A stretch of DNA of 9,171 nucleotides from Thermoplasmata archaeon (GTDB lineage Archaea; Thermoplasmatota; Thermoplasmata; Halarchaeoplasmatales; Halarchaeoplasmataceae): contig SKVC01000144.1 in the NCBI GenBank assembly GCA_007129655.1, positions 1-9,171 on the forward strand, in the 5' to 3' direction. Below are positions 1-5,981 of the stretch, in pieces (the first letter of the stretch is position 1; the number at the start of each line of letters is the position of its first letter). A program made the position numbers and the translations under genes. The notes beneath the pieces were generated by a model. That model saw nothing but the letters and a program-made list of their open reading frames with translations. It had not been told where the DNA came from and searched no databases.

Positions 1-283
1 TCTTCCTTAGAGCATAAAAGCTCCTAAAATCTGCATCCAATACCCGGAGAATGTATTGTAATACTTTACTATATACCCACTTGTACTCGGGATATTCTTC
101 TTTAGTCTTAGGAAGTTGATTCTGTTGCTCAATGTATGACATAGACCTCTCTTCTTCCTCGAATACTTTCTTTCTCTCATCAAGTGCAAAATTATAGATC
201 AGTCTACATTTCTCTGAAAGGTCTCTCAAAACCTGTTCTTGTTCAGTACTCGGCTGTATCCTGATCTGCTGTGTGAGTTGCAT
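1..283 (-). CDS. tnpB: TnpB (OrfB) RNA-guided nuclease of an IS200/IS605 element, N-terminal 94 residues
   Basis: Reading the minus strand from ATG at 283 gives an open frame to the window edge. Its first 94 residues match the N-terminal region of IS200/IS605 OrfB/TnpB proteins. There is a basic start (KCRLIYNFALDERK), then QQNQLPKTKEEYPEY, then a segment ending in LRVLDADFRSFYALRK, which corresponds to the usual LQ..L..LD.AF..FF pattern. TnpB is the RNA-guided nuclease of these elements, cutting DNA next to a transposon-adjacent motif. The RuvC-like catalytic residues and the zinc finger lie in the missing C-terminal part, so activity cannot be judged. The ATG overlaps the stop of the small upstream gene (TAATG), and GAGG sits a few bases before it, which suggests translational coupling. 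No stop or frameshift is seen in the visible part. Confidence 0.85.
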   Translation of the reverse strand, partial: MQLTQQIRIQPSTEQEQVLRDLSEKCRLIYNFALDERKKVFEEEERSMSYIEQQNQLPKTKEEYPEYKWVYSKVLQYILRVLDADFRSFYALRK

Positions 284-399
284 TATTCCTCTACTTTTTT
301 TACTCTTACATAATCTCCTTCTTTAATACCAGAATCATTTGGAATCGTTATGAGCATCTGATTATTCGATTTATTTTTCCATACTTTTCGGATTATCAT
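283..399 (-). CDS. Small SpoVT/AbrB-like transposon-associated protein
   Basis: This 38-residue product begins MIIRKVWKNK and continues with SNNQMLITIP, then GIKEGDYVRVKK. It resembles the swapped-hairpin SpoVT/AbrB fold, in which a K-x-x-Q-x-x-ITIP strand is followed by a G-D-x-V turn. Small proteins of this sort occur directly upstream of tnpB in archaeal elements; a DNA-binding or regulatory role is inferred. The stop (TAA) shares its last base with the tnpB ATG, so the two are co-transcribed. The frame is open further upstream, with ATGs at 468 and 459 (61 or 58 residues). I prefer the ATG at 399 because the longer versions read through the candidate end hairpin and a TATA-like box at 424-432. 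That box would place the transcript start almost exactly at 399. The upstream residues also lie outside the AbrB match. Confidence 0.6.
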   Translation of the reverse strand: MIIRKVWKNKSNNQMLITIPNDSGIKEGDYVRVKKVEE

Positions 400-423
400 A
401 TAATATCGTATTGTATTATTTAG

Positions 424-432
424 TACATAAAG
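424..432 (-). promoter_or_regulatory. TATA-like box for the AbrB-like/tnpB pair
   Basis: On the minus strand this reads CTTTATGTA. Its centre is 29 bp before the ATG at 399, the normal archaeal spacing from TATA box to transcript start. This would give a leaderless or nearly leaderless mRNA. It is the main argument for the shorter reading of the AbrB-like gene. Confidence 0.35.
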
Positions 433-455
433 TTTTCCCTTTAGAAATTTCAACA

Positions 456-502
456 TTGTTGCTTTCATCTCCCAGCCAAGTCAAGGAGACTTCTCGCAAC
501 AA
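456..502. repeat. Two-part inverted repeat, candidate transposon-end hairpin
   Basis: The outer arms TTGTTGC (456-462) and GCAACAA (496-502) are a perfect 7-bp inverted repeat. Nested inside, TCTCC (468-472) and GGAGA (485-489) form a second 5-bp stem, with nearly symmetric bulges of 5 and 6 nt between the stems and a 12-nt loop. IS200/IS605 elements carry imperfect hairpins just inside their ends, which the Y1 transposase binds as single-stranded DNA. The position, upstream of the first element gene, fits that role. A role as a terminator or chance pairing cannot be excluded. Confidence 0.4.
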
Positions 503-522
503 GAGTTAAAGTTAGGGAAAAT

Positions 523-530
523 CTTATTAT
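523..530 (+). promoter_or_regulatory. TATA-like box for the coiled-coil/epimerase/glycosyltransferase run
   Basis: The sequence CTTATTAT follows a purine-rich stretch (GGGAAAA at 516-522) that could serve as a BRE. The distance to the ATG at 560 is about 33 bp from the box centre, predicting a leader of only a few bases. If the transposon boundary is near 529-535, this box lies on or beside the insertion junction. Confidence 0.3.
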
Positions 531-559
531 CAACACAGAATTTGCATGAGTGATAACCG

Positions 560-1432
560 ATGGAAGACGAAGAAGGAGTCAGCAGGAAGAAGATAATCGG
601 TGCCGAAGAAAAGTTTCGTTCTCTTATAGATAAACGAAACGAGTTGAATGACGAATCTAAATTCTTCAAAGAGGAAAGAGATAGCGTTAACGATAAAAAG
701 AAAAAGGTACGCGAACTGCTGAACGACAGGATAAAGAAACGTGATGAACTGGTCAAAAAATCACGGGTTCATAAAAAGAAAAGAAATGAGATGCAGAAAA
801 AGGCGAAGCAGCTTATCGAATTCAAGAAAGAGAAGAGGGAAAAGCTCGTGGATAATCTACCCGAGAAGGTGGAAGAACTAAATGCTGAGATAAAAGTAAT
901 GGAGATGAAGCAGCAGACCACACAGCTTAGCATCCAAAAAGAGAGAGATCTTATCGATACCATAAGAGATCGGATGAAGGAGCTAAAAGAGAAGGAAGAA
1001 CTTCTGGGTGAACAGGAAGGTATACTCAAAGAGATAGGTAGTCTCGATAAAAAGATCGACGAGCTTTTCAAAAAGGCCGATGCTGAACATGAGATGGTAG
1101 TTAAATATTCCAAAGAATCTCGTAAATTCCATGACGAAGTTGAAAAATATTACAAAGAACTAAACGAAATGAACAAAGAATCCGATGATTGGCACAATAA
1201 GTTCTTGGAGGTTCGGGAAAGAGCAGACCACTATCATCAACGTGCCATGAAGATGAAAGAAGAAGTCATCGGATTGAAACGTGAAAGAGCAAAAGAATAC
1301 AGGAAGCAGAAGGAGGAGTTGAAGAAACTAAACTTGTCAGTAGAGAAGGAGCTTGCCGACGAGAAAAAACTCAAAGAGAAAGAGGATAAGATACTTGAAA
1401 AACTAAAGAAGGAGGGAAAGATCGATATCTAA
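560..1432 (+). CDS. COG1340-type archaeal coiled-coil protein, function unknown
   Basis: This 290-residue protein is very rich in Lys, Glu and Arg and has almost no hydrophobic stretch. Heptad-like spacing of Leu, Ile, Met and Val persists nearly end to end, interrupted around residues 150-165. It has no signal peptide or membrane helix. The repeating KRDEL, KRNEL and KKRNEM units and the length match the archaeal proteins grouped as COG1340 ('uncharacterized coiled-coil protein'), some of which are mislabelled as phosphoserine phosphatase. The biochemical role is unknown; an elongated cytoplasmic scaffold is an inference from composition. The ATG at 560 is the first start in frame. A weak GAGTGAT ribosome-site-like sequence lies at 548-554. 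The stop is only 9 nt before the epimerase ATG, so the two are probably co-transcribed. Low-complexity composition makes distant matches unreliable. Confidence 0.75.
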   Translation: MEDEEGVSRKKIIGAEEKFRSLIDKRNELNDESKFFKEERDSVNDKKKKVRELLNDRIKKRDELVKKSRVHKKKRNEMQKKAKQLIEFKKEKREKLVDNLPEKVEELNAEIKVMEMKQQTTQLSIQKERDLIDTIRDRMKELKEKEELLGEQEGILKEIGSLDKKIDELFKKADAEHEMVVKYSKESRKFHDEVEKYYKELNEMNKESDDWHNKFLEVRERADHYHQRAMKMKEEVIGLKRERAKEYRKQKEELKKLNLSVEKELADEKKLKEKEDKILEKLKKEGKIDI

Positions 1433-1441
1433 AGTGTGACC

Positions 1442-2401
1442 ATGACCAAAGTTCTCGTAACCGGCGGATGCGGGTTCGTAGGTACAAACCTGGTTAGTTA
1501 TCTCTTGGATCACAGTAACTGGTCTATCAGTGTGATAGACGATCTCAGCGAAGGAAAATTCGAGTACCTTACTTCCATAGATAATTTTGATGATAAAAGG
1601 ATATCTTTTGTACAGGGGGATGTCAGGGAGGAAGAGGACGTTGAAAAGGCAATGGATGGTTGTGATCATGTCGTCCATCTTGCGGCAAAGACCGATGTGA
1701 TTTCATCTATAAATAATCCGTTTGATGATGCGGATGTAAATATAATGGGAACTCTAAATGTATTGGAAACCGCACTTAGACAAGGAACTACACGATTTGT
1801 TTTAGCATCTTCCGCCGCACCCTTGGGAGAACAGGAACAACCGGTTAATGAATTGAAGGTACCTTCACCACTGTCACCCTACGGTGCCAGTAAACTGGCC
1901 GGAGAAGGTTACTGCAGTGCATATGCCGGTAGCCACGGTCTGAACACAGTAGCACTTCGATTCTCCAATGTTTACGGACCGAATTCATGGCACAAAGGCT
2001 CAGCTGTTGCACTCTTCATAAAGCAGATACTCGATGGTCATACTCCGATCATATTCGGAAGCGGTGAACAGACCAGGGATTTTGTACATACGGAGGACAT
2101 CTCACAGGCGATACATCTGTCGTTGACTAGAGAGCTTCCAGCCAACTATGAATTGTTCCAACTAGGTACAGGTGTGGAAACCAGCGTCGATCAACTTTAC
2201 AGTATTATAAAGAAATATCTTAATCAGAACGATATCGATGTCCCGGATGCTATCCATGGTGAAGAAAGGCCGGGAGAGATATTCAAAAGCTTTTGCGATA
2301 TATCCCGGGCTTCAAAAGTACTGGGTTATGAACCGGTTATAGATATAGAAGAAGGAATAGCTAGTACGATACAATGGTTCCTGGAAAATTACAGTTCGTA
2401 A
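1442..2401 (+). CDS. NAD-dependent nucleotide-sugar epimerase/dehydratase (GalE-like extended SDR)
   Basis: This 319-residue protein has the full extended short-chain dehydrogenase layout. The NAD-binding GxxGxxG sits at residues 8-14 (GGCGFVG) and an acidic pair after strand 2 (VIDD, 31-34) marks ribose binding. GDVRE is at 59-63, HLAAKTDV at 79-86 and the catalytic YxxxK at 147-151 (YGASK). RFSNVYGP (173-180) and TRDFVHTEDI (211-220) are typical of the substrate side. The serine-rich motif reads SSAAPLG (123-129) rather than the common SSaavYG, a variant I associate with a subgroup of UDP-sugar epimerases. Expected reactions are C4 epimerization or 4,6-dehydration of a UDP- or dTDP-sugar; the exact substrate cannot be read from sequence. 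A GTG at 1436 is in frame, but ATG 1442 places the glycine motif at the usual distance from the N-terminus. The glycosyltransferase follows 11 nt later. Confidence 0.88.
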   Translation: MTKVLVTGGCGFVGTNLVSYLLDHSNWSISVIDDLSEGKFEYLTSIDNFDDKRISFVQGDVREEEDVEKAMDGCDHVVHLAAKTDVISSINNPFDDADVNIMGTLNVLETALRQGTTRFVLASSAAPLGEQEQPVNELKVPSPLSPYGASKLAGEGYCSAYAGSHGLNTVALRFSNVYGPNSWHKGSAVALFIKQILDGHTPIIFGSGEQTRDFVHTEDISQAIHLSLTRELPANYELFQLGTGVETSVDQLYSIIKKYLNQNDIDVPDAIHGEERPGEIFKSFCDISRASKVLGYEPVIDIEEGIASTIQWFLENYSS

Positions 2402-2402
2402 A

Positions 2403-2409
2403 GAGGTGA
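2403..2409 (+). promoter_or_regulatory. Strong Shine-Dalgarno site of the glycosyltransferase gene
   Basis: GAGGTGA lies 3 nt before the ATG at 2413, immediately after the epimerase stop. It is a seven-base match to the archaeal anti-SD sequence. It fixes the start and shows that this internal operon gene uses SD-led initiation, unlike the apparently near-leaderless operon-first genes. Confidence 0.6.
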
Positions 2410-2412
2410 ATT

Positions 2413-3519
2413 ATGAAACTGCTTGTGATCCCGACCACCGATTGGACGGGACATCCGGTGCCGAACCGATTGAATTTCGTCTTCGATAGACTGGCGATTC
2501 GCCATGATGTAGATGTCTGCCACTTTAAATTATTTTCAAAAGCTGTTCGTGAGACTAAATGCAACTTGGTCGATATGGATGATGAATGGACACCTGGTGT
2601 TAGGTCTTATTACTTAAAGAGGTTCTTTCAACATTCCAGTAGGATATCCAAGATTTCTAACGAATACGATGCAATAATCTCGAGTAACATACTTCCGGGA
2701 TTCATATCCGGATTGCAAAATTGTCCCATGATAGTCGACTATATGGACTTATATCCGGAGAGTGCAGCTTCTTACTTTTCGCCTCCGATGGATAGATTAG
2801 TACACGGAACTGTATCTTTTATCAGCGAAATAAATATGGAAACGGCATCAGGCATAATAACGCCTACGGATAGATTCAAGAAATACCTTAACTCCAGGAT
2901 TTCAACATCCGTTGAAGTTATACCGAATGGTGTTGACACAAAATTGATGCATCCCGTTGATTCCGGAGATGTAATTGAAAGATATGACTTGGGCTCACCG
3001 GTCCTGGGCTACGCAGGATCGCTGGAGTCATGGATCGCCCTTGATGACGTATTCGAGATGTTTTCGGCTATACAAAAGAGATACCCACGGGCTAGTATTT
3101 TGATAGTCGGTGGTGCCCTGCATACGGATTACGAAGAATATCTTAAAAAGGAAGCAAGAAAAAGAAAGATCCCGGTGACCTTTACAGGCAATATACCATA
3201 TAACGAGCTAGCGCCCTATATCTCAGCCATGGACATCGGATTGAATCCTAGAAAACCGAAAGATATGAACAGACTGACCATGGGTAGTAAGGTGCTTACT
3301 TATCTGGCATGCGGTGTTCCTGTACTCAGCAGCAATATGCCTGCAGCCGAAGAAAAGTTTGATCGAGGTAAAGGTGTTTACAGGTATGGAAACAAAGAGG
3401 AATTTATGCGTAAGCTAGACCTGGCGCTTTCAAGTAAAGTAGATCCAGCGGTTATTAAAAAATACGATTGGGATATCATCGCGAAGAAATATGAAATGAC
3501 TATACGTAAATTTTTGTAG
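2413..3519 (+). CDS. Glycosyltransferase, GT4-like (GT-B fold)
   Basis: This 368-residue protein has the two-domain GT-B layout. The N-terminal acceptor domain includes WTGHPVPNR (11-19) and DYMDLYPESA (109-118). The linker motif VIPNGVDT (169-176) is followed by a nucleotide-sugar-binding domain with LGYAGSLESW (198-207), ILIVGG (229-234), VTFTGNIPYNELAPYI (255-270) and a glycine-rich YLACGVPVLSS (297-307). This is the group-1/GT4 pattern of retaining enzymes that transfer a sugar from NDP-sugar to a glycan, lipid or protein acceptor. No membrane segment or signal peptide is evident, so it probably acts at the cytoplasmic face. Oddly, the Glu normally at the start of the EAMACG-type motif is Thr296 (codon ACT), so the classical EX7E signature is absent. 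The neighbouring epimerase suggests a shared sugar pathway. Donor and acceptor are unknown. Confidence 0.85.
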   Translation: MKLLVIPTTDWTGHPVPNRLNFVFDRLAIRHDVDVCHFKLFSKAVRETKCNLVDMDDEWTPGVRSYYLKRFFQHSSRISKISNEYDAIISSNILPGFISGLQNCPMIVDYMDLYPESAASYFSPPMDRLVHGTVSFISEINMETASGIITPTDRFKKYLNSRISTSVEVIPNGVDTKLMHPVDSGDVIERYDLGSPVLGYAGSLESWIALDDVFEMFSAIQKRYPRASILIVGGALHTDYEEYLKKEARKRKIPVTFTGNIPYNELAPYISAMDIGLNPRKPKDMNRLTMGSKVLTYLACGVPVLSSNMPAAEEKFDRGKGVYRYGNKEEFMRKLDLALSSKVDPAVIKKYDWDIIAKKYEMTIRKFL

Positions 3520-3794
3520 TTGATTATATTATCATGAACGGGAATATATACGGGATCGACCGCCGGTGGTTCTAGGTATATTGTTGGTAAACATGCTTTA
3601 TATCCAGCATGATCGATAAGAACATGGGCTGAAAAAATACCGATTAACTTTTCGGGCATTCCATGGAGCATGGATAGTATCGGCACCGATGTTGAACATA
3701 TAATAACGGGCAAGAATGTCCGGTCCGAGTGAACGAAACGGTAAGCAACCACAAAAGCAGGGCTGATGCTATCAACATACGTACGAACCATTTT
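3520..3794. other. Convergent intergenic gap with coding-like debris
   Basis: This 275-bp gap lies between the convergent glycosyltransferase and priL genes. In the glycosyltransferase's own frame the sequence reads on after its stop with plausible codon use (about 24 codons from 3538, then 39 codons from 3613). The frame is interrupted by TGA at 3535, 3610 and 3730 and TAA at 3742. All four could derive from CGA or CAA by single C-to-T changes, which would fit a decayed gene, but I recognise no family. A competing minus-strand frame is open from 3791 into the glycosyltransferase gene. I saw no tRNA and no convincing terminator hairpin. The T-run near 3510-3515, within the glycosyltransferase's last codons, is the only terminator-like signal. 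Confidence 0.3.
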
Positions 3795-4847
3795 CTAAGG
3801 ATTGTCTTTATCTTCATCCACCTCCTTGCGGTTTCCACGTTTTTTTACCGAATAGTAAGTCAGAGGATGTCCCATCCACTCTCTATTACAGAGAGGATCC
3901 GGATCATAACAGATACCGTTCGTCTTCATCCAATCGCAGCCGGGAGGTGTGTATCCTTCTCCGGATATCTCACCGATGATATGTTCGATCTGATAGGTTG
4001 CAAGATCAGCCCTGAAATCCGGTGATTCGCTGAATAGCTGCAGTATGCCGTCTTCGTTGAGACCCACTTTGTTAAGGAAAGCTGTCAGTGCAAATCTTGC
4101 ATCGTGGGATAGATTTACTCCTTCTTTCTGCTGTGCTAAAAGATATTTCATACAAGGTGGGAACAAGTTAGTTTCGACCCGGCCGAAATCGAGACTCTCG
4201 ATCTTGAATCTAGAACTTTCCAAGCGTTTCTGTATGTTTTCTATGTAATCACTGAAGACGTTTAGTATTTCATCGTTAACCGCTACCGGCAGCTCGTCGA
4301 TTATGTTCAACATCACATTTTCTTTGATTATACGGATGTATCTTGATTTTTTTATCAGTACTTGGCCGTCACGGAGATCCTGATTGACCAGTTTCCACGA
4401 CGGGCCTTTTAGATTGGTAGTATTTTCTAAATAATCTATGAAGGATAGAAAGATGGTGTCGTTATTTAAAACACCTGGAATGCCCAGCTCTTCTCCCAGG
4501 ACGAGTATCACTTCAGTCTCTTCCGAAGTCAGCCGCTCGGACACCCTTTCCGCTTCTCCGAGGGCATACCGTCGGATCAAGAAATTATCTGCGATACATG
4601 AAACAAGCATACGTGCAACAGGATATGAAAAAAGCTCGTCCTCCCGCTGTATATCATCTTCAAGGCTTCTGCTGGCAACTTTTCCGTCTTCTATGGCTTC
4701 AAGTACCCGGGTTTCGGCACGGATCACAACTTCGTCCAATTCTGTTTGAAGATCATCTAACGTCGGGCCCTTCTCGATAATATATTCCTTCGCTTCATCC
4801 AGAAAGGGATAATTGGCCATATCTGTAAGGGTCCAATGATAGGACAT
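3795..4847 (-). CDS. priL: DNA primase large subunit PriL (iron-sulfur)
   Basis: This 350-residue protein is the regulatory partner of the catalytic small subunit PriS in the archaeal heterodimeric primase, which makes primers for replication. The helical N-terminal half includes YPFLDEAKEYI (13-23) and YPVARMLVSCIADNFL (75-90), with RRYALGEAER at 92-101. The C-terminal domain carries the four cysteines that hold the 4Fe-4S cluster in this family: Cys232 (FPPC), Cys304 (PPGC), Cys313 (NGIC) and Cys320 (PLC). These are followed by the typical HPLTYY (327-332). All cluster ligands are present and the length is normal. An acidic tail (DEDKDNP) ends the protein. A TATA-like box 31 bp upstream and the absence of an SD site suggest a leaderless start, although the gene also lies 36 nt behind the aminotransferase and could be read through from it. 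PriS is not in this window. Confidence 0.93.
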   Translation of the reverse strand: MSYHWTLTDMANYPFLDEAKEYIIEKGPTLDDLQTELDEVVIRAETRVLEAIEDGKVASRSLEDDIQREDELFSYPVARMLVSCIADNFLIRRYALGEAERVSERLTSEETEVILVLGEELGIPGVLNNDTIFLSFIDYLENTTNLKGPSWKLVNQDLRDGQVLIKKSRYIRIIKENVMLNIIDELPVAVNDEILNVFSDYIENIQKRLESSRFKIESLDFGRVETNLFPPCMKYLLAQQKEGVNLSHDARFALTAFLNKVGLNEDGILQLFSESPDFRADLATYQIEHIIGEISGEGYTPPGCDWMKTNGICYDPDPLCNREWMGHPLTYYSVKKRGNRKEVDEDKDNP

Positions 4848-4873
4848 ACTACAATCAACCGTTGAAACATACT

Positions 4874-4882
4874 TAATATTTA
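4874..4882 (-). promoter_or_regulatory. TATA-like box for priL
   Basis: The minus strand reads TAAATATTA just after the aminotransferase stop. The box centre is 31 bp before the priL ATG, giving a predicted leader of about 5 nt. It would let priL be expressed independently of the two genes upstream. Confidence 0.4.
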
Positions 4883-4883
4883 C

Positions 4884-5957
4884 CTATTTAAGAAATTGTT
4901 TTAATCCGAAGGCTATCCGAGACATCTGGGCTCTTTCTAGCTGTGGATATACCGGTACCCATATCACTTCGTCACAGGCTCTTTCAGTTTCCGGACAACT
5001 CAAATCGATTTCGATGGCGGGATGCCGGTATATCGGTAGTGTGTAACCTGACCTAACACCTACGCCGGCCTTCTGCATACCTGTGACAACTCTTTCTCTG
5101 ATGTCAGCAGGGACACGAAGTGCATATTGGTGATATACGTGTTTAATTCCTTCCAATTCTACAGGTCGTGTTACATATCCCTCTAATTTAGATAATTCTG
5201 AATCGATTATCCGGGCGTTATCACGCCGACTCTGGTTCATGTCATCTAGTTTATCTAGCTGGATGATACCTATGGCTGCGGCGATATCGGTCATAAGAAA
5301 ATTATATCCTATCAATTGGTGTATTCCGTTTTCATCCCGACCGTGGGCCCTGAGCAATCTTGCTTTATCGGCGAGTTCGTTGTTGTTAGTTGTCAACATA
5401 CCACCTTCGCCGGTGACCATATTCTTCGTTGCGTAGAATGAAAAACAACCTATATCACCTAGGGCTCCGGTCTTTTTACCGTGATATTCGGCCCCGTGGG
5501 CCTGGCATGCATCCTCTATGACTACAACATCGTTTTCTGCGGCTAACGAATTTATCCTGTCCATGTCCGCCGGATGACCATAGAGGTGTACTGGGATAAC
5601 GGCATCTACATCTTCCATTTTATCCGGTTCGAGACAGAATGTGACCGGATCTATATCTGCAAATATCGGCTCTGCACCGATGGTGAGTACGGCTGAAGCC
5701 GTAGCAAAGAATGAATAGGGGGGTACCAGTACTTTGCTGCCTTTATCTATACCGGCGGCCAATAGAGAAACCTGTAGCGCTGCGGTGCCTGAGCTAACAG
5801 CAACTGCTTCTTTAACTCCTATATAATCTGCAAACCTCTCTTCGAACTCCTTAACCTTGGGACCAGCGGCGATCTGACCGGATGATAGAACATCCATTAC
5901 GGCCTGCTTTTCATCTTCACCTAAATACGGAAGAGCCGGGGGTATCCTTCCGTTCAT
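4884..5957 (-). CDS. DegT/DnrJ/EryC1/StrS-family PLP-dependent sugar aminotransferase
   Basis: This 357-residue protein is a type-I-fold aminotransferase that usually moves an amino group from glutamate to a keto-sugar nucleotide. It starts with the family's typical P-x-L-x-x-x-E pattern and SGQIAAGPKVKEFE (26-39). SSGTAAL (55-61) binds the PLP phosphate, EDACQAHGA (148-156) carries the Asp that pairs with the pyridine nitrogen, and GDIGCFSFYATKN (167-179) contains the Schiff-base lysine, Lys178, followed by EGG (184-186). All catalytic residues are present and the length is normal. The product would be an amino sugar for surface polysaccharide or glycoprotein. The epimerase/dehydratase and glycosyltransferase on the other strand are plausible pathway partners. 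It lies 24 nt after the response-regulator gene and 36 nt before priL on the same strand. No clear SD site precedes the ATG. Substrate and product are unknown. Confidence 0.9.
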   Translation of the reverse strand: MNGRIPPALPYLGEDEKQAVMDVLSSGQIAAGPKVKEFEERFADYIGVKEAVAVSSGTAALQVSLLAAGIDKGSKVLVPPYSFFATASAVLTIGAEPIFADIDPVTFCLEPDKMEDVDAVIPVHLYGHPADMDRINSLAAENDVVVIEDACQAHGAEYHGKKTGALGDIGCFSFYATKNMVTGEGGMLTTNNNELADKARLLRAHGRDENGIHQLIGYNFLMTDIAAAIGIIQLDKLDDMNQSRRDNARIIDSELSKLEGYVTRPVELEGIKHVYHQYALRVPADIRERVVTGMQKAGVGVRSGYTLPIYRHPAIEIDLSCPETERACDEVIWVPVYPQLERAQMSRIAFGLKQFLK

Positions 5958-5981
5958 AGAGCGGTATAGAACCGTAGATTA

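Larger units (their letters stand above)
1..535 (-). mobile_element. IS200/IS605-family (TnpB-carrying) element, 5' part only
   Basis: A tnpB gene runs off the left edge and is preceded by a small overlapping AbrB-like gene and a candidate end hairpin at 456-502. Together these indicate the upstream end of an IS605-type element. No Y1 transposase (TnpA) gene is visible on the upstream side, because the next gene, at 560, is a host coiled-coil gene. The element is therefore either a TnpB-only (IS1341-like) type or carries tnpA beyond the edge. The outer boundary is not certain. A TTGAT pentamer on the minus strand (529-533) lies 26 nt outside the hairpin and resembles the target motif known for ISDra2, but a five-base match is weak. 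The other end, and any guide RNA, would lie outside the window. Confidence 0.55.

Noticed and set aside
283..468. 61-residue version of the AbrB-like protein
   Set aside because: The extra N-terminal residues read through the candidate end hairpin and a TATA-like box and do not extend the domain match. It was not excluded outright.
769..1113. Minus-strand frame with Ser/Phe-rich, membrane-like residues
   Set aside because: It is the antisense of Lys/Glu-rich coiled-coil codons, which always give such Ser/Phe-rich products; the same holds for the frame at 481-756.
3679..3690. Palindrome ATCGG-CA-CCGAT as a terminator hairpin
   Set aside because: The 2-nt loop is too small for a stable hairpin, no T-run follows, and archaeal termination rarely depends on such stems.
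3378..3791. Minus-strand open frame of 137 codons starting 3 nt after the priL stop
   Set aside because: It runs 142 bp antisense into the glycosyltransferase gene, has no recognisable domain and no SD site. It is kept only as an alternative reading of the 3520-3794 gap.
3729..4025. Plus-strand frames opposite priL (also near 4045-4248 and 4438-4780)
   Set aside because: They lie antisense to a full-length conserved gene and show no domain motifs or start signals.
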